Shown: piece after piece, positions 52,497-62,902 of the stretch
Numbering within the stretch: position 1 is the first letter of the stretch
Layout: every line of letters begins with the position of its first letter
Source: Pelomonas sp052436255
GTDB taxonomy: Bacteria; Pseudomonadota; Gammaproteobacteria; Burkholderiales; Burkholderiaceae_C
Reading direction: 5' to 3'
DNA length: 64,000 bases
Assembly: GCA_052436255.1 (NCBI GenBank)
Contig: JBQVNP010000004.1
Span: 1-64,000 of the forward strand
Translations under genes and position numbers: made by a program
The notes under the pieces: generated by a model
What the model saw: the letters and a program-made list of their open reading frames with translations, nothing else
The model's database searches: none
What the model was told of the DNA's origin: nothing

Positions 52497-53516
52497 ATGC
52501 CGCCCACCCTTGCAGACCCTGCCATCCAGCGCGCCTTCCACTTGACCGAGCCCCGTAGCCCCGCCCAAGCCACGCGCCGCGCTGCATTGCGACAGGGCCT
52601 GGGCGCCGCCGTGGCGCTGGCCGCCGGCGCCGCGCCGGCGGCGGAGCTGGGGCGTTCGGTGATGGTCGTCTACCCGGAGCTGGGCGAACCCTTCCGGCAG
52701 ATCTTCACTGCCATCATCGGCGGCATCGAGGACAAGCTCGGCGGTGCGGTGACCAGCCTGGCCGTCACCAACAATGCCAACCCGGCGCAGATTGCCGACG
52801 ACATGCGCAAGCGCGAGGCCAAGGTGCTGATCGGCCTGGGCCGCGGCGGCATGCGCGTCGCGGCGGCGCTGGCCGACGAGTTGGCGGTGCTGGTCGGCTG
52901 CGTCGTGTCGGTGCAGGAGTCCGAGGCCCGCAGCTTCCCCATCCATACACTGGCGCCCGACCCGGCCCTGCTGCTGGCGCGCCTGAAGCGGCTCAAGCCG
53001 GGCACCCGACGCGTGCATCTGGTCTACGACCCCAAGCTCAATGCCTGGCTCGTGAAGCTGGCGCGCGAGGCTGCCCGTGCCGAGGGGCTGGAGCTGCTGG
53101 CCCAGGAGGCCGCCAGCCAGGCCGAAGCCCTGCGCGCCTACACCCAGCTGCTGGCCGCGGCCGACCCCGCGCGCGACGCGCTGTGGCTGCCACAGGACCT
53201 GACTTCGGTAGACGACAACGCCGTGCTGCCGCTGGTGCTCAAGGAGGGCTGGAACCGCAACATGGCCGTGTTCTCCAGCCACCTGGCCCATGTAAGGCGC
53301 GGTGCGTTGTTCTCGCTCTACCCCGACAACCACGAGCTCGGCCGCACGCTGGCCCTGTCTGCGCAACGCCTGGCCGCCGGTGCCAGGGGCAGCGCCGGCG
53401 GCGTGCTGCCGCTGCGCCAGGCCCGGGCCGCCATCAACATCCGCACTGCCGCGCATCTGGGCATCGATGTCGCGGCGGTGCAGTCCGGGTTCGACCTGGT
53501 CTACCCCACAAGCTAA
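52497..53516 (+). CDS. ABC-type substrate-binding protein (TrpX/ABC_sub_bind family), orphan
   Basis: 339 residues. The N terminus carries a Tat-like ATRRAALRQGLGAAVALAAG signal. The mature protein fits the ABC_sub_bind family (SVMVVYPELGEPFRQIF, ALIGLGRGG-type segment, SLYPDNHELG). No ABC ATPase or permease is near, so it is more likely a sensor partner than a transport component. The downstream histidine kinase starts 10 bases after its stop. The same three-gene neighbourhood (TonB receptor, this protein, kinase) suggests a ligand-responsive circuit. Confidence 0.8.
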   Translation: MPPTLADPAIQRAFHLTEPRSPAQATRRAALRQGLGAAVALAAGAAPAAELGRSVMVVYPELGEPFRQIFTAIIGGIEDKLGGAVTSLAVTNNANPAQIADDMRKREAKVLIGLGRGGMRVAAALADELAVLVGCVVSVQESEARSFPIHTLAPDPALLLARLKRLKPGTRRVHLVYDPKLNAWLVKLAREAARAEGLELLAQEAASQAEALRAYTQLLAAADPARDALWLPQDLTSVDDNAVLPLVLKEGWNRNMAVFSSHLAHVRRGALFSLYPDNHELGRTLALSAQRLAAGARGSAGGVLPLRQARAAINIRTAAHLGIDVAAVQSGFDLVYPTS

Positions 53517-53526
53517 GGGTTCAAGA

Positions 53527-55197
53527 GTGACGCCACCGCTTCCACTGGACTCCCAGCCGCCCGCACTGCTGCGCGACGAGCGCACCGTGCCCGTGGCGCG
53601 GCAACGCCCCTGGCCACTGAGCGTGTATGCCCGCTGGCTGCGTGAATCCTCCTTCCGTCGCCATCTCAGCATGGCCGTCACGCTGGGTGCGCTGTGCCTG
53701 GCCCTGCTCGTGGCCGCCGTCAACGCCTGGCAGGGCGGCCGGCAAGTGCGGGCGATGCTGATGGACCAGGGTGGGCGCGTGGCGGCCAACCTCGCATCCA
53801 ACAGCTCGCTGGCCCTGCTGTACGCGGCGGCCGACAACGCCGAGGAAGCCGTGCGCGCCTCGCTGGCTTTTCCGGACGTGATGGCCATCGAGATCCGTGA
53901 CACCGCCGGCCGCCTGCTGCTGGCGCTCGGTGCCGAGCGCGACCGCCTGCCCGTGACCGGCGCGGCCGCCGCGGCGGTGGACCCGGCAGCCAGCGAGCCC
54001 TGGCTGGCCGAGGAGACCGAAGCCAGCTGGGCCTTCGCCGCGCCGGTCTGGACGCGCCCCGAAGCGTCGCCCTTCGACGCGACATTGCGTCCGCCGCAAC
54101 TGCTGGGGCATGTGCGCGTCATCCTGAGCAAGGCGACGTTGCACCGTACCCAGACCTCGCTCTTCCTTGCCAACTTCGGCGTGGCCCTGCTGTTCGCGAC
54201 GCTGTTCCTGTTCGCGGTGCGCTTCCTGGCGCTGCGGCTGACGCGCCCGCTGGTCGCGCTGTCCGACGCGATGGAGCGGGTCGAGCGCGGCGAGGTCGAC
54301 GTGCGCGCGCCCGCCGGCGGCCCGCGCGACATCGCCGCCATGGCCCACAGCTTCAACCGCATGCTCGCGGTGCTGCAGGACCGCGAGACCGAGCTGGGGG
54401 CCCACCGCGACCACCTGGAAGACCTGGTGCGCGAGCGCACGCTGGAACTCAGCCATGCCAAGGAGCGCGCCGAGATAGCCAACCGCGCCAAGAGCCAGTT
54501 CCTGGCGCGCATGAGCCACGAGTTGCGCACGCCGCTGAACGCCGTCATGGGCTATGCGCAGATCCTGAAGCTCGACGACAGCCTCAGCCCCAAGCAGCGC
54601 AACGGGCTGGACATCATCCACAGCAGCGGCCAGCACCTGCTGACGCTGATCGTCGACATCCTGGACCTGTCGCGCATCGAGGCCGGCAAGGCCGAGCTGC
54701 GCGTCGGCCCCGTCGACTTGGTCACGCGGCTGCAGGCGGTCGTGGACATCGTGCGCGTGATGGCCGAGGACAAGCACATCACACTCGACCTGCAGCTCGA
54801 CCCGCAGCTGCCGGCCGTCGTGCTGGCCGACGAGAAGCGCCTGAACCAGATCCTGCTCAACTTGCTGGGCAATGCGGTCAAGTTCACTCACGTGGGCGGC
54901 GTGACCCTGCGTGCGCGCACCTTGCCTTCAGCCGGCGAGGCGGGGGCTCATGTCAGGCTGTGCTTCGAGGTGCAGGACACCGGTGTCGGTATCGCCGAAG
55001 ACCAGGTGGCGCGCCTGTTCGAGCCCTTCGAGCAGGCTGGCAATGCCGAGCAGCGCGTCGGCGGTACCGGCCTGGGCCTGACCATCAGCCGGCAGCTGGT
55101 TCGCATGATGGGCGGCGAGATCCAGCTGGAGAGCCGGCTGGCGCAAGGCAGCCGCTTCTGGTTCGAGATCAGCGTGGCGCTGCCGCACTCGGTCTGA
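53527..55197 (+). CDS. Membrane sensor histidine kinase, orphan
   Basis: 556 residues, GTG start after AAGGGTTCAAGA. TM1 about 45-68 (MAVTLGALCLALLVAAVNAW), a periplasmic sensor of about 130 residues, TM2 about 215-238, HAMP (about 240-290), HisKA with FLARMSHELRTPLNAVMGYA (His about 329), and HATPase with N, G1 (DTGVGIAEDQ) and G2 (GGTGLGLTISR) boxes. No receiver domain and no response regulator gene adjoins it. Its partner is probably the preceding binding protein. Confidence 0.88.
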   Translation: MTPPLPLDSQPPALLRDERTVPVARQRPWPLSVYARWLRESSFRRHLSMAVTLGALCLALLVAAVNAWQGGRQVRAMLMDQGGRVAANLASNSSLALLYAAADNAEEAVRASLAFPDVMAIEIRDTAGRLLLALGAERDRLPVTGAAAAAVDPAASEPWLAEETEASWAFAAPVWTRPEASPFDATLRPPQLLGHVRVILSKATLHRTQTSLFLANFGVALLFATLFLFAVRFLALRLTRPLVALSDAMERVERGEVDVRAPAGGPRDIAAMAHSFNRMLAVLQDRETELGAHRDHLEDLVRERTLELSHAKERAEIANRAKSQFLARMSHELRTPLNAVMGYAQILKLDDSLSPKQRNGLDIIHSSGQHLLTLIVDILDLSRIEAGKAELRVGPVDLVTRLQAVVDIVRVMAEDKHITLDLQLDPQLPAVVLADEKRLNQILLNLLGNAVKFTHVGGVTLRARTLPSAGEAGAHVRLCFEVQDTGVGIAEDQVARLFEPFEQAGNAEQRVGGTGLGLTISRQLVRMMGGEIQLESRLAQGSRFWFEISVALPHSV

Positions 55198-55229
55198 AGT
55201 CTCTTTGAGCCCTGGCGCGGTGCGTGGGC

Positions 55230-56483
55230 TCACGCCATCAGGTGGAGTTCGATCGCAAAGCCCGGTTCAACGCGCGCGATTTCGATCCGGCCGCCATGGG
55301 CGCTTGCGACCAGCAGCGCCAGCCGCAGGCCGAGGCCGGGCGCCTGCTGGTTGGGCTGCAGGCTCGCCCGCAGCGCTTCCAGTTGTTCGGGCGCCAGGCC
55401 CTGGCCGTTGTCGGCGAGGCGCAGCCCCCCGGGTATGGCCGTCAAGCTCAGACGCGTCGCGCCGTGGCGCTGCGCGTTGTCCACCAAATTCAGCAGTGCC
55501 GCAGCCAGCAGTTCCGCGTCGGCATCCAGCAGGCAGGGCGGGCCAGCGTCGAGTTGCAGGTCGCCGAGCGGCAGGCCGGCGAGCAGCGACCGCACCTCCA
55601 CGGGCTTGCGCCGCAGCTCCGGCTCGGGGCGGAACAGCCGCAGCAGCGCGACCACCAGATGCTGCAGGCGCTGGTTGGCCTGACGCACGCGTTGCAGGCG
55701 CAACTGCTGGGGCTGCTCGCGCAGCGCGACCGCGAGCTGCGCGTCCATGCCGGCCAACGGCGTGCGCAGCAGATGCGCCGCCTGGGCGCTGAACTCGCGT
55801 TCGAAATCCAAGCGCTCGCCGAGCCGCTGGGCGATGGTGGCCAGCGCCTCGTGCACGGGCAACAGCTCGCCGCGCTGCGCCGCGCCGAGCGCCGCCGGCA
55901 GGCCGCGCGGATCGGCCCGGTCGGCATCGAAGCTCGCCAGCCGTTCGCCCAGGCGCTGCAGAGGTTGCAACTCCTGCTGGGCACGCCAGGCCAGCAGCGG
56001 CAGGCCAAGCAAAGTCAGGGCCATCGCCGCGAGCAGCGCGTGGCTGATGACCTCGCGCCGTGCTTCACTGCGCTCTGCGCGCGTCTGCGCGACCACCAGC
56101 AGGCCCAGCTCGCCGCGCAGCGGCAGGCCGTAGAGCCGCCAATGAGCACGGTCGGCAAAGCCGCTGCCGGCCCCTTGCCAGGCCGCCGGCTCTGCGCCGG
56201 GGCTGGCGCGCACGGTGCGCCCGGCGCTGTCGTACCAGGCCCAGGCGAAACGCACTTCGCCTTCCGGGTCGGGTGGCGGGGTATGGGGCGCAGCGCCGGA
56301 TTGGAGCAGCAAAGGCGCGAGCTGGGCGGCACTGGCCTGCAGGACGTCATCCAGCAACTCATCCACTTCGGCGTCGACCGTCAGCCCGGCCGAGGCCGTG
56401 ACCGCCAGCGCGATCAGCAGGCTGCCGACCGCTGTGACCCACAGCAGGCGCCGCGCGATGGTGGGCAGCCGACTAGTGCTCAT
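55230..56483 (-). CDS. Sensor histidine kinase (PmrB/QseC-like)
   Basis: 417 residues: TM1 about 10-35 (LLWVTAVGSLLIALAVTASA), periplasmic loop of about 110 residues, TM2 about 150-170, dimerisation/phosphoacceptor FSAQAAHLLRTPLAGMDAQL (His about 235), N box LLNLVDNAQRHG, G box LADNGQGLAP and GLGLRLALLVASAHGG. Its start overlaps the response regulator stop by eleven bases, a standard RR-HK pair. Divergent to eptA-like genes, which suggests cationic peptide or metal sensing. Confidence 0.9.
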   Translation of the reverse strand: MSTSRLPTIARRLLWVTAVGSLLIALAVTASAGLTVDAEVDELLDDVLQASAAQLAPLLLQSGAAPHTPPPDPEGEVRFAWAWYDSAGRTVRASPGAEPAAWQGAGSGFADRAHWRLYGLPLRGELGLLVVAQTRAERSEARREVISHALLAAMALTLLGLPLLAWRAQQELQPLQRLGERLASFDADRADPRGLPAALGAAQRGELLPVHEALATIAQRLGERLDFEREFSAQAAHLLRTPLAGMDAQLAVALREQPQQLRLQRVRQANQRLQHLVVALLRLFRPEPELRRKPVEVRSLLAGLPLGDLQLDAGPPCLLDADAELLAAALLNLVDNAQRHGATRLSLTAIPGGLRLADNGQGLAPEQLEALRASLQPNQQAPGLGLRLALLVASAHGGRIEIARVEPGFAIELHLMA

Positions 56484-57138
56484 GGCGCACCCGATACCCC
56501 ACGCCCCGCAGCGTTTCGATGCAGCCGCGGCCGAGCTTGCGGCGCAGATTGGCCACATGAACCTCCAGCGCGTTGCTCACGGCCGGCTCGCCGTCGAAGC
56601 CGTGCATCAGACGTTCCAGATCGGGCTTGCTGACCCAGCGCTCGGCCCGCAGGCACAGCGCCTCGAACAGCATCCATTCGCGCGCGGTCAGCTCGACAGG
56701 CAGCCCGTCCCACCAGACGCGACGCTCCGCCAGGCTGACCTGGAGCTGGGCCTGCAGCCGCAGCCCCTTGGGCTGGACCTGCAGGCGGCGCAGGCAGACC
56801 CGGATGCGGGCGGCCAGCTCCTCGGGGGCGAAGGGCTTGACCAGGTAGTCGTCGGCGCCGGCGTCCAGCCCGTCGATGCGGTCCGCCAGCGCGTCGCGGG
56901 CGGTCAGCAGCAGCGCCGGTGTCTGCCGGTTGCCGTGCCGCAGCTCGGCGAGCAACTGCCGGCCGGAGCCGTCCGGCAGCTGCCAGTCCAGCAACCAGAG
57001 GTCGAAGGGCTCGCCGCTGAGTGCGGCACGCGCCTGCGCCACGGTGCAGCACCAGTCCACCACATGACCTTCGGTGCGCAAAAAGTCGCTCAGGCCTTCG
57101 CCGAGCAGGCGGTCGTCTTCGAGCAGCAGCAGTCGCAT
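56473..57138 (-). CDS. OmpR-family response regulator (PmrA/QseB-like)
   Basis: 221 residues. Receiver domain with acidic pocket LLLLEDDRLLGEG, phosphoacceptor Asp in LWLLDWQLPDGSG (about 51), conserved Thr/Lys (LLLTARD, YLVKPFAPEEL), then a winged helix with ELTAREWMLFEAL and VSNALEVHVANLRRKLG. It is the first gene of the pair with the kinase. Its start faces the EptA-like gene 109 bases away, with a direct repeat between them. Confidence 0.92.
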   Translation of the reverse strand: MRLLLLEDDRLLGEGLSDFLRTEGHVVDWCCTVAQARAALSGEPFDLWLLDWQLPDGSGRQLLAELRHGNRQTPALLLTARDALADRIDGLDAGADDYLVKPFAPEELAARIRVCLRRLQVQPKGLRLQAQLQVSLAERRVWWDGLPVELTAREWMLFEALCLRAERWVSKPDLERLMHGFDGEPAVSNALEVHVANLRRKLGRGCIETLRGVGYRVRHEH

Positions 57139-57208
57139 GCGATCACCGTATCACGGGGGCGGCGTGCGCCATCACCGACGTACGCGCCGCCGGGGCCGCC
57201 GGTCGGCA

Positions 57209-57225
57209 CTTCAGTTTGGCTTCAG
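57209..57225 (+). promoter_or_regulatory. PmrA/QseB-like direct-repeat operator
   Basis: CTTCAG-TTTGG-CTTCAG: two six-base half sites in direct orientation with an eleven-base period, as in PmrA and QseB boxes, with a further CTTCAA at 57234-57239. It ends 22 bases before the EptA-like ATG, so the site would lie close to or within the -35 region and the mRNA leader would be very short. Confidence 0.6.
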
Positions 57226-57247
57226 GCCCGGGCTCTTCAATGCGCGC

Positions 57248-58891
57248 ATGCAAACCCTCTTGCCCGCCGTTGTCCGGCGCCCCTTGCTCCTGCGGCCGCG
57301 GCTGAGCACCGATGGCCTGCTGGCCTTGTTGTGCCTGTACTGGGCGATGGCCGCCAACCGCCCGTTTCTTGCCGCGGCCGACCATGCGTGGACGGGTCAG
57401 CCGGGCGGCCTGGCCCTGCTGGTCCTGCTGGTCGCGTTGCTCCACTTCGTGTTGCTGGCGCCATTGGTGCATCGGCGCTGGGCCAAGCCGGCGCTGCTGC
57501 TGCTCAGCGTGATCGCGGCCGTCGGTGGCCATTTCACGCAGGCCTATGGGACGGCCTTCGATCCCGCCATGCTGCGCAACGCGATGCGCACCGACTGGCC
57601 GGAGGCCCGCGAACTTCTCAGCGGCGGGTTGCTGCTCCACGTGCTGGTGATCCTGGTGCCCGCCTGGTGGTTCATCCTGCAGACTGAACTGGCGCCGGTG
57701 GTCGGGCGCCGGCGTGCGAGCCTGCTGGCCGTCGGGCGCTGGTTGCTGGCCGTCGTGGCGGCAGCGGCGTTGCTGGTGTATGCCTATCAGCCGCTGTCGG
57801 GGCTGATGCGCGAGCGGCGTGAACTGCGCTACCAGCTCCTGCCGGCTGCGCCGATCTGGTCGCTGCCCCGCAGCCTGGTGGCGGCCCGGACACCGCCCGG
57901 CAAGCGCGAGCCCATCGGCGTGGATGCGAAGCCGGGGGCCAGTTGGTCCGCCACGGCCAAGCCGCGACTGCTGGTGCTGGTGGTCGGAGAGACGGTGAGG
58001 GCGGCGAACTGGGGGCGGCGCGACATGGAAGGCGGCGGCGTGCGTGACACCACGCCCCTGCTGCGCCAGCAAAGCGGGCTCTTGAGCTGGGCGCGCGTCA
58101 GCACCTGTGGCAGCGACACGGAGACGTCCCTGCCCTGCATGTTCGCCCCCGTGGGCCGCCGGGACTACGACGAGTCGCGCATCCGGCGGCAGGAATCGCT
58201 GCTGCAGGTGCTGGCGCGCGCCGGCGTGCAGGTGCAATGGCTGGACAACCAGAGTGGCTGCAAGGGCGTCTGCGACGCAGCGACCGAGCAAGCGCTGGCC
58301 TGCGAGGGCGGGCGATGCCTGGACGGTGCGCTGTTCGACCGCGTGCAGGCGGTGCTGCGCGAGGCCCGCCCGGGGACCACCCGGCTGCTGGTGCTGCACA
58401 TGCTGGGCAACCACGGCCCGGCCTACCACCGGCGCGTGCCGCCGCAGTTCGGCCCGTACGGCCCGGCGTGCAGCGAGGAGGGCCTGGGCGGGTGCGAGCG
58501 GGCCGCCATCGTCAACGCCTATGACAACGCGCTGCGCTACACCGACGAGTTGCTGGCCACGCTCTGGCAGCGCCTGCAGGCCGCCCAGGGGCAGGTGGAC
58601 ACGGCGTTGATCTTCCTGCCGGACCACGGCGAATCCCTGGGCGAGCGCGGGCTTTACCTGCATGGCCTGCCCTATGCGATTGCCCCGAAGGAACAGATCG
58701 AGGTGCCGATGCTGATGGGGATCGCGCCGTCCTGGGCAGCGACGCGCGGCTGGGGGCCGGGCTGCCTGGCAAGGCTGCCCGAGCAGCCTGCGTCGCATGA
58801 GCATCTCTTTCACACGGTGCTGGATCTGCTGGACGTGCGCACGGGCCTGATGGATGCCCGCTGGGACCTGCTGGCTGCATGTCGGGCATGA
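57248..58891 (+). CDS. eptA: Phosphoethanolamine--lipid A transferase (EptA-like)
   Basis: 547 residues. N-terminal membrane domain of about five helices (residues 20-175), then a periplasmic alkaline-phosphatase-like domain: LVLVVGETVRAANWG (metal Glu), the nucleophile Thr in GSDTETSLPCMF, paired Cys typical of EptA, and FLPDHGESLGERG with a metal Asp-His. It adds phosphoethanolamine to lipid A, raising resistance to cationic peptides. The PAP2 phosphatase gene overlaps its end by 13 bases. Candidate target of the divergent two-component system. Confidence 0.9.
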   Translation: MQTLLPAVVRRPLLLRPRLSTDGLLALLCLYWAMAANRPFLAAADHAWTGQPGGLALLVLLVALLHFVLLAPLVHRRWAKPALLLLSVIAAVGGHFTQAYGTAFDPAMLRNAMRTDWPEARELLSGGLLLHVLVILVPAWWFILQTELAPVVGRRRASLLAVGRWLLAVVAAAALLVYAYQPLSGLMRERRELRYQLLPAAPIWSLPRSLVAARTPPGKREPIGVDAKPGASWSATAKPRLLVLVVGETVRAANWGRRDMEGGGVRDTTPLLRQQSGLLSWARVSTCGSDTETSLPCMFAPVGRRDYDESRIRRQESLLQVLARAGVQVQWLDNQSGCKGVCDAATEQALACEGGRCLDGALFDRVQAVLREARPGTTRLLVLHMLGNHGPAYHRRVPPQFGPYGPACSEEGLGGCERAAIVNAYDNALRYTDELLATLWQRLQAAQGQVDTALIFLPDHGESLGERGLYLHGLPYAIAPKEQIEVPMLMGIAPSWAATRGWGPGCLARLPEQPASHEHLFHTVLDLLDVRTGLMDARWDLLAACRA

Positions 58892-59598
58892 GCGGGCGGC
58901 GCCAGGAGTTGCGCTTGCTGGCGATGCTGTTGCTCGCGGTGCTGGCCTGGGACCTCGGCGGGCTGGACCTGGCGGCGGCGCACCGGCTGGGCGATGTCCG
59001 CGGCTTTGCGGCGCGGGACGCGTTCTGGGCCAAGACCGTCATGCACGATGCCCTGCGATGGCTGGAAGGGGCGGCATGGATGCTGCTCGGCGCGGACGCG
59101 ATGCGGCGCCGCGAGGCGCCCTGGGGGCCGTCGCGCGGCCTGCGCCGTCGGGCGCTGCTGGCCGGCGTCCTGACGCTGCTGCTGGTGCCGGCCTTGAAAA
59201 CCTTCAGCACCACCAGCTGCCCCTGGAGCCTGCTGCCGTTTGGCGGCACCGCACCCTGGGTGTCGCACTGGCACTGGCTGTTGTCCGACGGCGGCCCTGG
59301 GCGCTGCTTTCCCTCGGGTCATAGTGCGGGCGTGTTCGCATTCAGCAGTTGGCTGTGGCTGTGGCGCCCCTGGCGGCATGGCCTGGGCGCGCGCTGGCCC
59401 GCCGCATGCGTGGCGCTGTTGGGCATCGGCCTGCTGGCGTCGTACGCGCAATGGGCCCGGGGCGCCCACTTCGTGAGCCACAGCTTGTGGGCGGCCTGGC
59501 TGTGCGCCGCTTGCAGCTGGGTCTCGCTGCGGGTGCCCCTGCCGAGATTGCTGACGCTTCAAGCCCGCCGACAGGCGCGCTGCACAGCGCGCCTTTGA
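58879..59598 (+). CDS. PAP2-family membrane phosphatase
   Basis: 239 residues with about six membrane helices. PAP2 motifs: the Lys-containing ALKTFSTTSC-type segment, PSGHSAGVFAFS (catalytic His) and ARGAHFVSHSLWAAW with a downstream His. It resembles lipid A or undecaprenyl-pyrophosphate phosphatases (LpxE/LpxT/PgpB types). It is coupled to the EptA-like gene by a 13-base overlap, so dephosphorylation and phosphoethanolamine addition on lipid A may be a joint action. Confidence 0.85.
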   Translation: MSGMSGRRQELRLLAMLLLAVLAWDLGGLDLAAAHRLGDVRGFAARDAFWAKTVMHDALRWLEGAAWMLLGADAMRRREAPWGPSRGLRRRALLAGVLTLLLVPALKTFSTTSCPWSLLPFGGTAPWVSHWHWLLSDGGPGRCFPSGHSAGVFAFSSWLWLWRPWRHGLGARWPAACVALLGIGLLASYAQWARGAHFVSHSLWAAWLCAACSWVSLRVPLPRLLTLQARRQARCTARL

Positions 59599-59672
59599 AC
59601 CTGGCTCCGGCAGTTGACCGCTCTACGCCACGAAAGTCTTGGCGTATCAACACCGTGCTCACTTCGTGTTGG

Positions 59673-62036
<2,364 letters not shown>

Positions 62037-62133
62037 TCAGTTGTCGATTGGTCGTATGAAATAGGCGGGCCGAGCGCAGGGCGGCTCCCAAGCTGCCCCT
62101 TCCCCGCAGGGCAAGGCAGAACTCGATGGGCGG

Positions 62134-62865
62134 TCAGAACTGCACGTGACTGATGGACCCGCCATCGACGTACCAGTTCGCACCTGCGACGAAGCTGGCC
62201 GCGGGGCTGGAGATGAATGCAGCCACCCGTGCAATTTCATCGGGCGTGGCAAGCCGCTTCATGGGATTTCTGCCCACGACCTTCGCGTAGGCCTCAGGGT
62301 CTTCAACACGAACCTTGTCCCAGAAGCCGCGATCAGCCAACGTGTCGCCCGGGGATACCGTGTTGACGCGCACCGAAGGCAGCAGGCGCGCGGACAAGGA
62401 TTTCATGTAATGGGCCATGGCAGCCTTGGTGGCGCCGTAGGGTGCGGACCCCGGAGCGGCTAAGGAACCCGCCTTCGACCCGATGTAGGTGATGGCCGCG
62501 TGCGGAGAGCTTTGCAAGCAGGGAATGGCGGTCTCAGTGGCATGGAGGGTGGCCCGCAGGTCGGTCGCTATGGCGTCGGCCCAGTTGCCCGAGAGCGCGC
62601 TGACGTTGGCCAAGAATATGTCGAAGCTCCCAATCCTTTGGAGCCAGGCGTCGACGCCCGCCTGATCGGTGACATCGACAGCCGCGCCCGAAACCTTGCC
62701 GGGCAAGTGGAGAGTCGAGGCCAGCATCGCTTCGATCCGCTGCACGTCGCGGGCACAGAAGTAGACATGGCATCCCTCTTCGGCAAGTGTCCGAACGATG
62801 GCTGCGCCGATACCCGAGGAGCCTCCGGTGACGACGGCTGTAAGGCCGGACAGGTTGAGATTCAT
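62134..62865 (-). CDS. Short-chain dehydrogenase/reductase
   Basis: 243-residue classical SDR: TGGSSGIGAAIV nucleotide motif, Ser in ITYIGSKAGSL, catalytic Tyr-Lys in YGATKAAMAHYM, and the C-terminal YVDGGSISHV. The substrate is unknown. The start is ATG 62865; a longer frame to 62931 covers the aconitase end and is rejected. It begins 37 bases after the aconitase stop. Confidence 0.88.
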   Translation of the reverse strand: MNLNLSGLTAVVTGGSSGIGAAIVRTLAEEGCHVYFCARDVQRIEAMLASTLHLPGKVSGAAVDVTDQAGVDAWLQRIGSFDIFLANVSALSGNWADAIATDLRATLHATETAIPCLQSSPHAAITYIGSKAGSLAAPGSAPYGATKAAMAHYMKSLSARLLPSVRVNTVSPGDTLADRGFWDKVRVEDPEAYAKVVGRNPMKRLATPDEIARVAAFISSPAASFVAGANWYVDGGSISHVQF

Positions 62866-62902
62866 GGCTTTGAGCGGCTTGAACGACCTGATGGTTCGGG
62901 CT

